Below are positions 35,481-47,560 of a DNA stretch of 64,000 nt, in pieces. The position numbers were made by a program, and so were the translations under genes. The notes beneath the pieces are model-generated. The model saw nothing but the letters and a program-made list of their open reading frames with translations, did no database searches and had not been told where the DNA came from. This stretch comes from Corbicula japonica (lineage: Eukaryota > Mollusca > Bivalvia > Venerida > Cyrenidae): positions 4,791,457-4,855,456 of the forward strand of contig JAZAYU010000001.1 of NCBI GenBank assembly GCA_038501625.1. Direction: 5' to 3'. Every line of letters begins with the position of its first letter. The first letter of the stretch is position 1.

Positions 35481-36497
35481 AGCTATCAAAGGAAATAACA
35501 CGCTCATTTGATTTATTTGAAATAAGATGAAAGAAAAACAACTTTCAAATTGGCCAAACATTCATGTGCAAACAGAAATGATAGCTACGGGTGTCAAGTT
35601 ATACATCTATCTCACAAGTTTGGAAAACAGATACAAACCTTCATATTGGTGTTCATATTTTCTTCTGCATAAACTTAGAATAACTCCCATGGCTTGAATA
35701 TGAGTATTGTTTTATTGAGCAAGACCCCAAACGGTTAGCATCAAGCCAATAATTTGTACTTCTCGTCAAAGAATGTTCTTGTGCGGCCAGTGGTATTATC
35801 AAGTCATTTGATCCAAAGTTGTTGTATATCCGGTGTTTTCTTTCGAAGTTGTTTATTTCACTAGAAACAAAAACAGCAAAAACGAATTTTTCATTGATTA
35901 GGAAACATGTTAGTTATACTGCCTTTAAGTCACTCGGTTGCAATTTGAGGCAATTCCTGGATTTCTCGCGTTTACTGTTTGAGCTTGCTTTTGACGTATT
36001 CTTGCAACCAGTGAAGTCACAATATGAATAACACGAGTTTAAAATTATTTTAAAGAGAGAAAATACAAATAAATATTTGCATTGATGATTACTTTTATCA
36101 AAAATGTATCTAGCGGGGTGTTGTGACCATTACCGGAACAGTTTCACAAACAGTGTGAAACGACGTAGATACTTGCTGTTTCGGACAATGTAACTACAAA
36201 CAATTGGTATTGATTTGACTAAGTATTAACGTTCCATAACGGCACAAATCTGATGTGGAATACTCCCACATGGTGAAAACAGGAAGGTATACCTGAACGA
36301 CAGACTGGGAAGGTTTTGCACGAGTAATTGTGTTGAGGAGACTCACATTATGCTGCATTGTCGGAAGTATAATGATATTTGAAGTCAGTCATAGGGTACC
36401 AACAACGATAACGTTTTTGGTGGAATCAGCAGCAGTGATAAATTTAAATTTTTGTTTGCAAACCATGTGCGAAAAGTTGAAGACGTGATGATATATA
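35481..36497. other. No gene seen
   Basis: May include the degraded 3' part of the preceding LINE, but no motif is firm. The 79-codon and shorter open frames here are not recognised. Confidence 0.4.
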
Positions 36498-36566
36498 TGG
36501 TCGCCAATTCAGCCAATCAGATGCTTGAGATTTGAGACTGGTTTCCAATCTCAGTTTTATAACCTT
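36498..36566 (-). repeat. Single-arm copy of the ATTGGCTGAAATGG repeat
   Basis: Reverse orientation: GGTCGCCAATTCAGCCAATC, GCTTGAGATTTGAGACTGG, then CTCAGTTTTATAACCTTCAG, as in the right arm of 13421-13588. Confidence 0.8.
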
Positions 36567-36569
36567 CAG

Positions 36570-36670
36570 TCCTGATCTGCACTGTTCGCCTATTGGTTAA
36601 ATAAATAATTAATAAATAAAATAAATATAAAAGAGAACAGTTTAGATCCTGATCAGAAGACACGGTGTGA
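36570..36670. mobile_element. TTAA-type MITE fragments
   Basis: CCTGATCTGCACTGTTCGCC and GAACAGTTTAGATCCTGATC are modules of the 15536-15769 family, here separated by an AAATAAAT-rich stretch. Ends missing. Confidence 0.6.
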
Positions 36671-36740
36671 ATTTTAACTATTTGCCACACGTGATAAAAA
36701 GTCAGATTTTTGTAGTAAATGGCAGAGAAAGGAGAAAGCG

Positions 36741-36766
36741 AGAAACAGACAGACATAAATACAGAC

Positions 36767-36805
<39 letters not shown>

Positions 36806-36847
36806 TTAAATGACGGACGGACGGACGGACGGAAAGACAGACAGACA
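36741..36847 (+). repeat. GACA/GACG tetranucleotide microsatellite
   Basis: (ACAG)n run, then (GACG)n, then (ACAG)n again; a compound tetranucleotide tract of about 100 bp. Confidence 0.9.
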
Positions 36848-38423
36848 TACCCATAATGATTTCCTTCGCCGGCAAGTACTATATCTTAAAAAAATCTTAT
36901 ACATCGCGTGATTCAATAATATTGTAACAAACAAATTTGTTGAGCAAACTAAATCAATGTCCTATCTCTACCTTAAAACATCCGAAATGTCACAAAATGT
37001 AATGAACACTCTACACTGTGTGTTACCATGTTTCTCTTTCTTCTAAATAAATTTTTGTCTCTTTAGTGAACACTACATTATGAACAATCATAACGCACAC
37101 ATTAGAATTAAAATAAAATAAATTCAATTATGTGTCATTATAAATAAACATCCAAGAAATTAAATTCATCTGCGCATGCGATTATTAAATCCCTGTCTTT
37201 TAACATTATCATGATTCATCTATATATACAAGGTTTAGTTTTCCAAATAACTAGTCGATCCTTTTGCGGCTATTACATGTATCGATACACATGCAGTTCG
37301 AAATTGTATTTTGGTTGTGTTTGTGTTTAATATTGGCTTAAAGTTGATACGAGGCTTAAGCTCATTACTTTCGAGTTTAAATATTTGCTGAACATAAGCA
37401 TTTATTCCACAATATCTGCTCAAAAATTCTCATCTGACCGTTGTATCCTAAGATAAATAATTGCTTTATGATAAGTTTTATTTATTCAACAGAACATGCA
37501 TTTGGGTCTTCATGAAGTATATTCTCGGCCATCTTACCCACTCCTAATGGCAAAACACTTTATTACCCGAATTTCAATGTAAATGCCCATCATGAGCAAG
37601 ACAAAATAATCGTTTAATCAGTTATAATTATCACATTTAAGTCTCTATTCATTTTTACGGGAGTGGTGTGGGCGGGTGGTTACGGTTAATATGTAGACTA
37701 GTTTATCAAATATTAATAGAAAACATCGTTAAGTAAGTTGTATGACATATTTTTTCTCGATCTGGAGAGCTCGAGCTTCATTCCCAAAATGGTGAGAAAA
37801 AAATACATGGTAAACTTCAACTTTGGACAATATTTAATTATATTGTTAATTTAGTTTCAGATGCTTAAGCTGGTTCTGTAAACCTTCTGTCTGTCACAAT
37901 GGTCATAGTTTGAGTTTGATAAAAAAAAATGACTTTTTATAGTATGTCAAAGTTTTTTTGTCAAATTAAGTGTCGAAATTTTTTATTTCCATATTTTTAA
38001 CCAGCGAAGCTGGTTTTACTAATCACAATTCTGAAATCGGTATGAAACCAACTGGCAAACGGCGATTTACGCATTTCAGAGTAATCAGAGTAAGTAAAGT
38101 AGTCCCCAAGTTTCCTGTTACCTACGTCATGTTGATAGGATAAAACCTGTGCGGTGCATCAATGGTCAAATTCATCTGTACGACAGTTTGATTAAATGTA
38201 AAATCGGTGCGGTTCATATTTCTAGGACTTGATCGGTGCGGTGCAACAATGGTCAAACATTGTCCGTGTCCGCGATTTTTCAATGAAGGAAACAATTATA
38301 TATTTCTTATTTCAAATAACTGCATAAATTTTCCCATCGATGGGGTCTCACTTTTTATATCATTTTTTCGTGTTCATTATGTCTTTGGGATGTCAGTACA
38401 CAGATTTCACTATTATAATTTTT
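36848..38423. other. No gene seen
   Basis: Only a short tandem pair is noted: GCGGTGCA.CAATGGTCAAA at 38152-38172 and 38237-38257, spaced about 85 bp. No coding sequence recognised. Confidence 0.5.
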
Positions 38424-38652
38424 TTCTTAAAACCCTTTACTCAATATATACGCCTTTCATCACATAGGTTACCAGTTCAGGTCCCGATCAGCTGGCACAA
38501 TAGTGCCATCTGATCTGGATCTAAAATTTGTGATTACTGGTCAGAAAAAAAATGATCATAAAAGCGAACAGTTTAAATCCTAATCAGATCGCACAGATGT
38601 GCCAGCTGATATGGATCTAAACTGTTCGCACAAGCTATGAAGGAATTTATCC
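38424..38652. mobile_element. TTAA-type palindromic MITE, diverged full-length copy
   Basis: Left end TTAAAACCCTTTACTCAATA, then GTCCCGATCAGCTGGCACA, CATCTGATCTGGATCTA, AAGCGAACAGTTTAAATCC and GTGCCAGCTGATATGGATC. Same module order as 15536-15769, with a decayed right end. Confidence 0.75.
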
Positions 38653-39702
38653 TACCACTAGCCATTTATTTTGCGAAAATCGGCCTGCCTAATAAACTTG
38701 AGGTTTATTGGACACCCAAGCTTTATTAGTCAGGTCCATATATGGGCATGTCCGGAACTACTTTCGACCTAGTTTTCCGATACACAAAATACTTGCTAAA
38801 ACTTGACTTGGAACTAATGCTACTCTTTTTGCAAGTTCCCAAACAGAGAAGGAACCATTTGCACTACCAGAGAGTCCTTTTTGTACTACGAGAGAGTCTA
38901 GTATTATAATCCGCTTGAAACTGGGGCCGTTCTAGCCTCTATCGATAATTAAAAGCTCTACAGAGCTTGTGTTATGTGTTATATGCCTCCGACTTTAAAT
39001 AAATATTACTTGACTTGACTTGAATTAAAACTGACGTCATTTTCGAGAATCTTCCTTCCGGCATGACAAGTGTGTAATAAATTTCGGACATATTTTTGGA
39101 TTGGATTATACTAAAATGTGTTTAAATTGTTGCTTTTTCTGTGCTGATGGATTTATATGTTTGAAGATAAGAAATCCCGATTCAATGCCTGCGTCTAGGC
39201 CATTTCGGTTTCGAAATAAAAACTGAAAATGGCTTTGTTGCTGGTGTTAAATGTCAACTGACTGAAGTCTTGAAGAAAGGAAAAAATAAAGACTATTCTT
39301 TTGGACAAGGAAATACAGAGACTAGCTTTTTTTTCAAGTAGACTGATCAGCTGGAAAAAGTAGAAACTGGATGTTGCGCATTGGACATGTTGGAATCCTA
39401 CGACCCGTAAACCCGCTGTTTATGATGACAGGTTTGTCGACTGTTCCTAATGGTTTTTGCAAAATTATTTATGTTTCAAATTCTTAAAGACACCCCTCAT
39501 ATTTCTTTGATATTTCAGTATTCTCTACACATTATAAAAGTGAAAACAATTTAAACAATATGTCCGACTTTGTACAGAATATTGTCTCCAGGATAGATGT
39601 ATTCATACGCCAACAACAGATGTTCATTCTTTTTAAAATCAAGGAAAAATCTCTTTCAAGTGAAAAAAAGAGAAAAATAGGTAGTGGTGGTAGGATAAAT
39701 AT
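38653..39702. other. No gene; possible LINE 3' tail at 39007
   Basis: ACTTGACTTGACTTGA after AAATAAATATT at 38997-39023 looks like the simple-repeat 3' tail of a CR1/L2-type LINE, but no coding remnant precedes it. The rest is unremarkable. Confidence 0.4.
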
Positions 39703-39845
39703 AATATTAGGTTACTGTCATACCAAGCTTGAATTTATTAGGCTCGTTTCCGAAAAATATACAGGGCTCGGCAGAGCCTCGCCCTGTATATTTTTCTCCG
39801 ACTCGCCTAATAAATTCAAGCTTGGTAAGACAGTAACCTAATATT
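39703..39845. mobile_element. 143 bp near-perfect hairpin element
   Basis: Left arm AATATTAGGTTACTGTCATA, CCAAGCTTGAATTTATTAGG, then AAAAATATACAGGGC; the right arm mirrors it to CAGTAACCTAATATT. The centre GGCTCGGCAGAGCC is a smaller nested hairpin. Only a few mismatches separate the arms, so the element is young or conserved. Ten bases further a TTAA-type MITE end (GGAGTAAAGGGTTAA, 39859-39873) occurs. Confidence 0.85.
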
Positions 39846-39873
39846 CTATATATCTATGGAGTAAAGGGTTAAC

Positions 39874-41462
39874 AGAAGCCTTCATCCAGATAAAACATGG
39901 AAACCCTTATTTCCACTATCATTTAGACAAGAGGAAGTTCTTTGCAAGTGAACCAAGTTTTTTTGCTTTTTCGTAAATGGATACATGTATGAGAATCATG
40001 GCTTTGGTTATTCTCAATAAGCAAAATCGCTTCGCTGGTTTTCTGTACTTTCAGTACTTTGATTTAACTTTATTAAATGAAGTGAAATATATTTTTTTAA
40101 AAAGTTTGTTATTGATAGGTCTTTGTATTAGTTATATTGGCTGCCAGAAAGTATTAAGTCGGATTGAGGGATTGCTAGAATGACAAGTCTGATTTTAACA
40201 TTGTGCAAGCAATTTGACGGTATGCAACACAATTATCTCTCACCGGGTATAGAAGTTTTAACTTTAAGTTAAGGTGCATGATAAAATAATAGGGAACCAT
40301 TCAAACTTTATGAAACTTTTTTGTTGAAATAAGATACACATGTGATTTGAAGGATTATCTGTAAGTGCATGACTACAAATTATATCGTCAGCCTTGGTTG
40401 TCATAAAATAACTTTTATCAAAATCAAAAAGATATTGAGAACGAAGTAACTTAAATACAAAGATAAATTTATAAATCAATTAACACTTGATTCAAACATC
40501 CTTAATCAAAAAGATAAACCATGTGAATAACTTAAGATAAGAAACATTTCCGAAACTGATCAACTATGTGGCCCAGTTAGATAATAAGATTCATCTAACC
40601 ACTCGAAGCTGTAAATGTTACGAAAGTGTTGCTTCTAGGAAATGTGTACTTTAAACGAGAATTGCGGATGTTTTGTTTGATTTACTTTCATTAACATAGC
40701 TTCCTCAATGCACTTAAGGGGCACACACTGCACGTAATTTCCATCATCACCATCCCCAGTAAAGAAGTTTGCAATTGCTCCTGTTACCCCAACTATTATT
40801 TGCTAATTGACAATATTTCAAATGGTTTATATTGATTACTTGATTCAAACACATCGCTTCAGTAGTATTTTGTTGTTTTGTGTGCCTGTTATTTTTCTTT
40901 GTTTGAAGTGTTTTATGGCTTTTATTGGTGTATGAATGAAATTCCTTAATAACTATTAATAACTTTTGTTTGAAAAAAAAATTCATTTTGCTTGTGTACA
41001 GTATATATAATATAAAATCGTATCATGGAAGCTCAGTGCATGGATAAAAACTCCTTGTTCCGAGTTGAGCAGTTGTAGAATAAAAACAGTCTGTTTGGCA
41101 GAATTAAAGAAGTATGTGGGGGTAAGGTTTTTTACGGCACATTCTTTAAAAGAAAAGATGGGCGGAAGACACTTTAAAGTTGCTTTAAACGTGAAATATG
41201 CATATCAATAATCGCCACACTCCGAAACACAGCCTCCCCACGCAGCGAAAAAAAGAATAGAGGAAGAGAGAGCATGTTTGTTATGAGTATGTCGATTCAA
41301 ATAAGACGCCACAAACAATTAACGAAAAAGAGAACCTTTGGTGATACCACCTTGGAACGGTCAGTGGCAAATCAAATTGCCACTGGGGGTTTAAATAAGG
41401 TTCTAGTGTACACCAACCTCACACTTGCTTCATATGTTAAAGATACTAGTGATTTTATTCAT
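39874..41462. other. No gene seen
   Basis: AT-rich DNA. A CACCAACCTCACACTTGC repeat unit at 41385-41430 is shared with 34565-34690. Open frames are not recognised. Confidence 0.5.
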
Positions 41463-42189
41463 AAATAGATGAAAAGGGAACTTTGAAAGCCACCGAACAC
41501 GACAAATATGAAAATACTGCAGGCTCGGTTTGATTGAGCCTGTTCATGGGCAGTAATGGGAATGCTTATTACTGCCCACGCCGCCTAGCCCCGGGTTGAG
41601 CGCAACTCAGTAATTACACCATTAAATAGTACAATTTCGATCCATCCCAAACGATGGTATGCATATGGCGGTGAACATGGAACCTTCAATGAGGTATTTT
41701 CAGATGAATACCATTCCATGTTCAGCGGCGTATGGTCCCCAGATAAAAGAATGGGTTTGCCCTAAACGAGAAAACAATGGGCGGAACTAAACAGAATAGA
41801 ATTTTGACAGGGGATCTTAGAATATAAATCCTGCATATCACAGACTACGCCAAAGGCAAAATTTAAAAACCAGGAAGTATATTCTTGGGGGTGATTGGAC
41901 AATATCCAAATCTATATTGGCTGGGCTATTGAAACCACCTATCTATAAACTGGCCGAAATATTAAAACAAAAGGAATTTTAGAAGTACCATAAACATAGT
42001 ACATAAGTATCGTGCTCAGCCGACCTTCAAAGGACGTAACTGATAACAGCACTGATTGAATGTACGGGGAGACTTTTTACAGCCGCCACACGGCACAAAC
42101 AACGCTACTGTGATATTGAAATAGATGAAAAGGGAACTTTGAAAGCCACCGAACACGACAAATATGAAAATACTGCAGGCTCGGTTTGA
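41463..42189 (+). mobile_element. ~727 bp element with 70 bp terminal direct repeats, copy A
   Basis: Both ends carry the same direct repeat (AAATAGATGAAAAGGGAACT ... GGCTCGGTTTGA) at 41463-41533 and 42119-42189. The interior includes the hairpin GGGCAGTAAT...ATTACTGCCC, CCGCCTAGCCCCGGGTTGAG and AACGATGGTATGCATATG. A second full copy with the same layout lies at 51796-52530. Just before the second repeat a frame reads ECTGRLFTAATRHKQRY on into the repeat. No transposase or RT. A Penelope-like remnant abuts the right end. It may be an LTR-like nonautonomous element; class uncertain. Confidence 0.75.
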
Positions 42190-42211
42190 CTTAAAACTCT
42201 TAAGCTAACAC

Positions 42212-43119
42212 ATAAAAAAAACTTATTTGGTCACTTTGGATGTAAGTTCATTGTATACCAATATCCCTCATGCAGAGGGTATTGAAGCATGCAGACATTT
42301 TTTGGAAACTAGTTGTTACAATGGCAGACTTGCAACTGATAATATATGTAAACTTGTCAATTTAGTATTACACAACAACTTCTTTCAATTCAATGGTAAT
42401 AATTTTCTTCAAAAAATGGGTACAGCCATGGGTAGCCCAATCGCACCGTGCTATGCGTCTTTATTTATGGGTAAACTGGAACATATGTTTTTGGATGGAT
42501 GTAGATATAAACCAGATGCATGGCTTAGATTTTTGGTTTTATAATCAACAAGTACTGGGATTTATTAAAACTATCTAATAATCCTGCTGTTAGAGAACTA
42601 CATAAATACAAGCCCGTCATGGCTTTCAAACGCCCAAAGAACATTAAGGACATTCTTGTAAAAACAACTTTTCAACCTCAAAACAATGTTAAATATACAT
42701 CTGTAAAATGTAACCGTCCTAGATGTTCTCACTGCTCTAACATCATTGAAAGTGATAGTTTCACTAGCTCTCAGTATCATACAGAATTTAAATTAAACCA
42801 TAATACTGATCGTACAAGTTCAGATGTAACTTATTTAATAACTTATAAAAATGCAATATGCAATATGTTGGCCAGACCAGTCAAAAAGTGTCTAAGCGTA
42901 TGAACAATCACCGTTTTGAAATCAATAGCTGCATTTTCTACACTGGTTGCTTCCCATTTCAATCAAAATAATCACAGTCTAAATGACTTTAGTTTCATGT
43001 GTATTGATAAAGTTCATAAGAATATGGAGAGACTTATGAAGGAAACTTACAGGATTCATAAATTGGGAACAGTTTTTCCACAGGGTCTAAATTCAACAAT
43101 ACTGTATGGCTTATCATGA
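42212..43119 (+). pseudogene. Penelope-like element with GIY-YIG endonuclease, internally deleted
   Basis: The N-terminal piece has RT motif A (LVTLDVSSLYTNIPH) and motif B (KMGTAMGSPIAPCYASLFMG). The frame then jumps near 42535 to IINKYWDLLKLSNN, losing the YxDD motif. Downstream is the C-terminal endonuclease typical of this family: a Cys motif CNRPRCSHC at 42711-42737, then VTYLITYK and MQYVGQTSQKVSKRMNNHR of the GIY-YIG core, then a conserved RLMKETYRIHKLGTVFPQGL tail with the Glu. Two frameshifts (about 42855 and 42950) and the deletion make it inactive. Penelope-like elements copy RNA into DNA at a GIY-YIG nick. Confidence 0.85.
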
Positions 43120-43175
43120 AAAGGTTTAACGGTGCTGATTATGTAGATTATTAAGGGTTTTTCATCTACCAATAA

Positions 43176-45257
43176 TTTCCCTTTATAGATTTTATTGACC
43201 TTCCAAGTATATTTAAAGATAAAACTGTTGAATCGGCTATACCTAATTATTTCAAGAATACTGAAACACCCATCGTTTGTTATAAATATAACAAGCCTAT
43301 TAGAAACACAATTTTCAATTACAACAAAATTACCTCGGATTTACAGATTGTTGAAAACACACCATTATCTTGAGACTGTTCTAATTCAAAATTTTGCTAT
43401 CAACCTGCCGGTCATATCGTTACAGGGGTTCTAAATGTTATCAAAGACTTTAGAATCCGCAATTTAATTTCAAAAGGTCCAAAATACAGAATTCCATCGG
43501 ACATCGACTTTAATACCTGTCGTGCGGAAATTGCAGAGTCTTTAAACTCTTTTTGCAATAAATGGTGTAAACGAGAACATGCTGAGCCTAATGCTCTTTC
43601 AAACTGGAAAAAACAAATATTCAAAATAATTGACACTCGTATATCCTTCTATAACAGAAACATAGCTTTACTACCACCTCGACCTCGTTTTAACTTTCGT
43701 CATTTGAAAAAAGGTATTCAAGATTTTCACAACAAATTTGTTTTAACACCTGCTGATAAGGCTTCAAATAATGTTATTATAGTGTGACGTATACACTATA
43801 TAAATGTTCAAACTGAAGAGCTTAATAGCACTAATGCTTATACACTGACTTCTTCATCTGAGAGTGATATTGTTACTGCACACACTCTACAAATTACTAA
43901 ATTTAGAATCAGTGTTGAGCCTAAACAAGACAAAGTACCTACTATGTATTGGTTGCCTAAAATGCACAAAACACCGTACAAAGCAAGATTTATCGCTAAC
44001 TCTAGTTCTTGTACTACAACAAAGTTATCCGTGCTCTTAACATCTTGCCTTACAGCTATAAAAGAACATGTAATTAGGTATTGCGAAAAAGTTTTTGAAA
44101 CTACTGGCAAAAATTTATTTTGGTCTATAAAAAATTCAAATGACGTTTTGAAGAAACTTAAATCAAATAATTTTCAGGAGTTCTGTTTGTCTACATATGA
44201 TTTTTCTACCTTGTATACTTCTCTCCCTCATAATTTAATAAGAGACAAGCTAACCAGTCTCATTGAAAAAACTTTTGCTAGAGAAAATAAAACATTTATT
44301 GCTTGTAATGAACATAGGGCATTCTTTACAGATGGTTCTTATGATAATTATACTTCATGGACCTGTCAAGACCTTATCCAGGCGCTCACATTTTTATTGG
44401 ATAATATTTATTTGAGATTTGGTACCTCTATTTATAAGCAAGTAATAGGCATTCCAATGGGTACTAATTGTGCACCCCTTGTTGCTGATCTGTTTTTATA
44501 CTGTTATGAAAGAGATTTCATGTTATCTCTTTCTACCGAACATCAAGATGATATTATTACAGCTTTTAACAACACCTCGAGGTACCTTGATGATTTATTA
44601 AATATAGATAATAACCATTTTCCATCACTGGTTAATAAGATTTATCCTAAAGAACTACAGCTTAACAAAGCGAACACTTCAGAAAAGCAAGCAAACTTCC
44701 TTGATTTAAATCTATCCATCGAAAATTGTTACGTCACTACTAAAATTTATGATAAAAGAGATGATTTTAATTTTAATATAGTAAATTTTCCGTTTCTAGA
44801 CGGCGATGTTCCTCGTGCAACTTCTTACGGGGTTTATATCTCACAGCTTGTTCGCTTTTCAAGAGCTTGCAACGATGTGAATGATTTCAATGAACGTAAT
44901 CTTTGCATTACAGAAAAACTTTTAAAACAAGGTTATCGGTATCACAAATTAAGGAAAACCTTTTGCAAGTTTTATCGCCGATATCCAGATCCAATTCATA
45001 AATACAGCTGCAGTTTAAAATCACTATTGCAACAAGGAATTTCACAGCCAGTTTTTTATGGAGATTTAATTTATAAACTTAAGAAGATAAAAGGCGATGT
45101 TAATTTCTCCCGGTTATTCGTAAAAACCATCTGTAAATTTAAAAAGAAAGGTTACCAACATGATATTTTACAGCGATCTGCAGGCCTGGTGATTAAACCA
45201 TCTACAGTTGATCATTATGCTTACCTCTTTGGTTGCACGACGGTGGCAGGGATGTAA
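43176..45257 (+). pseudogene. Penelope-like reverse transcriptase, second family, two in-frame stops
   Basis: One frame (phase shared throughout) runs 694 codons with only two TGA stops, at 43371-43373 and 43785-43787. The N-terminal part has AIPNYFKNTETPIVCY, AGHIVTGVLNVI and NLISKGPKYRIPSD. RT motifs follow: YWLPKMHKTPYKARFIANSS, motif A LSTYDFSTLYTSLPH, motif B IGIPMGTNCAPLVADLFLY, motif C RYLDDLLNID, and TSYGVYISQLVRFSRAC. It ends at TAA after LFGCTTVAGM with a 3' UTR to about 45320. No endonuclease domain is attached. Copies of its 3' end lie at 26755-28687 and an inverted fragment at 45500-46010. It is distinct in sequence from the GIY-YIG element just upstream. Confidence 0.88.
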
Positions 45258-45499
45258 GAGTTTATGAAAGTTTATGGGGAAATCTTTTCTTAAAAGAACC
45301 TAAAAGCTCGATTTGTTTCTTTTATCCCTGTCATCGTCTTCGTGCTGATTTTACTCAACATTACATTATTTTTGGCGAAAAATTAGCATAGCCTTTTATT
45401 TTCTTAAGTTTATAAATTTAATCTCCAAAAACACTGGTTGTAAAATACCTTGTTGCAAAAGTGATGTTCAACTCCACCTGTATTTTTTTTTATTAAATC

Positions 45500-46010
45500 T
45501 GGGTATCGGCGATACAACTTGCAAGAGGTTTTCCTTTATTTCTGATACGGATAACCTTGTTTTAAACGATTTTTCTGTTAAGCAAAGATTATGCCCCTTG
45601 CAATTATTAAAATCATTACAAGCTCTTTAAAAGAGATCAAGCTGTGAGATATAAACCCCTTAAGATGTTGCACGAGGAACATCGCCGCCTAAGAACGGAA
45701 AATTTACTATAATAAACTTAACATTATCTCTTTTATCATATACTTTAGTAGTGACATAACCATTTTCAAAATTAGATTAAAAATATTTAGATCAAAAACA
45801 TTTGCGTGCTTTTCTGAAGTGTTTGCTTAATAAAGTTGTAGTTGTAGTTCATAAGGATCTTAATAACCGGTGATGTAAAGTGGTTATCATCTATATTAAA
45901 TAAATCATTATTGTACATTTAGTTGTTGTTAAAGGCTTTAATAATGTCATATTTACGTTCGGTAGAAAAAAGAACACACAAGTCTCTTTCATAACAGAAA
46001 AAATGGATAG
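45500..46010 (-). pseudogene. Inverted fragment of the same Penelope-like element
   Basis: The minus strand matches 44450-45000 of the plus-strand element, for example GTAAATTTTCCGTT then GGCGATGTTCCTCGTGCAAC, and GGGGTTTATATCTCACAGCT. Many substitutions and indels show it decayed independently. It makes a divergent inverted repeat with the longer copy, about 500 bp per arm. Confidence 0.8.
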
Positions 46011-47169
46011 CTGAAATTCAATCAGTAAGAACAGCTATACCTCGCACATGGAAGAAACTTTAAAAATCACAATTTTCAAGATAATTATGTCAAAACATTA
46101 TTAGAAATAAAACTACCATCAAGAACATTTAAACAATGGCTAATAAGATTTTTACAATATGAACACAAGTTGAACAAGAATAATTGATAAAATTGCAGAG
46201 GGAGAAAGAGACATTTCACTGTAGACCACTGACTTTCTGTGAATTAAAAAATCAGTGAACCTTTTATTTTGTTGTGTTTGACAGGCTGCAAGTATATTTC
46301 AAATATTTCCTCTTTCCTTTGTTCACGACAATCATGTCGCAATTTTCCCCATCCAAAGGGCTGCGATCCCCTTTCCCAAAAAGTGAAAAAAACACTGCAA
46401 CTTTCGGGAAGTCTGCTTCATATAAGGTGCAATTATTGAAAACATTAGATTTTCATTTCTTTGAAATTCATTACTTCAGAAAACTCCACGTCAACTATGT
46501 AGCTGGTTATGATTTGGGAACAAAGTTTTGCTTAGTCCTACTCGTTGTGTTTACAACGGCAACGGTCTATTTTAAGACTACTACTTCTACTTTCATTTTG
46601 CAGAGTGCATTAATTAAGTGACGTAGGCCAAACGTTAAATAACACCCAAAGAGCCTAAATTACGTTTACTGCGGTATAGTCTTTCGAATCTAAAACTTAA
46701 AGTTTTACAATAAGTTTGTAACGTTACCATTCGTAAACCATCGAATCAGCCTCCATTTTCCACATGAAAAATTCTATTTCTAAAGGGAAATGCTATTGTC
46801 AATATACATTCAAATGTAACATAGGTGTTCTAAAAACATTGCATCACGAAAATAACTCGATAAATACTCACTGTTCAGTTGATAAAGATGGATTTTTCGT
46901 CTTCACCGAACGTTGTCGAATCCAAAATGGCGATCCGCCATCATGTATTCATGCGCGTTCATCACTCAAATCTTGTCTGACGTTCCACGAGTTAAATTTC
47001 TTCAAATATTAATTGATTCCATATTTTTCAAATATAAATTTTGTCATTTTGCACAGCATTACAAAATTTACCACTCTGTAGCATTGACTTACTTTTTGAA
47101 ACTAAGAACTATATTCTAGGGTAGCATGCATATATTATAGGGTAGCACTCAAGACTGTCGAATCTACCG
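46011..47169. other. No gene seen
   Basis: No recognisable coding region; open frames at 46274-46621 and 46764-47119 have no domain features. Confidence 0.5.
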
Positions 47170-47560
47170 GAAACCCTTTTTATGAACGAAATTCATTGGA
47201 AATAATTCTATAACATATTAAATGAAGTTTTGGTTGCCAACCGATTCAAACAGCATAAATACAAAACGATTCATAGAATAATTCCAACAAATCAAAACCT
47301 GTATTCTTGGAAAGTCTATAATTCTGCAAACTGTAAATATTGTAACGGTATTGAAGACTTTCAAAACTTTTTGGTCAATTGTTCATATTTAGATAACTTT
47401 GGGTTGAAAGTATATCATTGTTTTATGAAGTGTGGTGTATCAAAAACTTTTAAGAAGCCTATAATCCATAATAATTTGATATAAAATTAATTTTAAAGAA
47501 TACAGTGGTATAAATATATTGTTAAGCTATGTTATATTGTTAGTGCAAGAACAAAACATG
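47170..47560 (+). mobile_element. 5'-truncated LINE, C-terminal zinc-finger region
   Basis: Frame 47215-47484 reads NEVLVANRFKQHKYKTIHRI, then IPTNQNLYSWKV and CKYCNGIEDFQNFLVNC. This is the C-terminal K..HRI.PT..NL..W....C.YC...E....L..C pattern of non-LTR retrotransposon proteins, with the usual His lost. It differs from the fragment at 1794-2295. The reverse transcriptase is absent. Confidence 0.7.

Noticed and set aside
43371..43787. Recoded TGA codons in the Penelope-like element
   Set aside because: Nothing suggests recoding; ordinary decay of a retroelement explains two stops in 694 codons.
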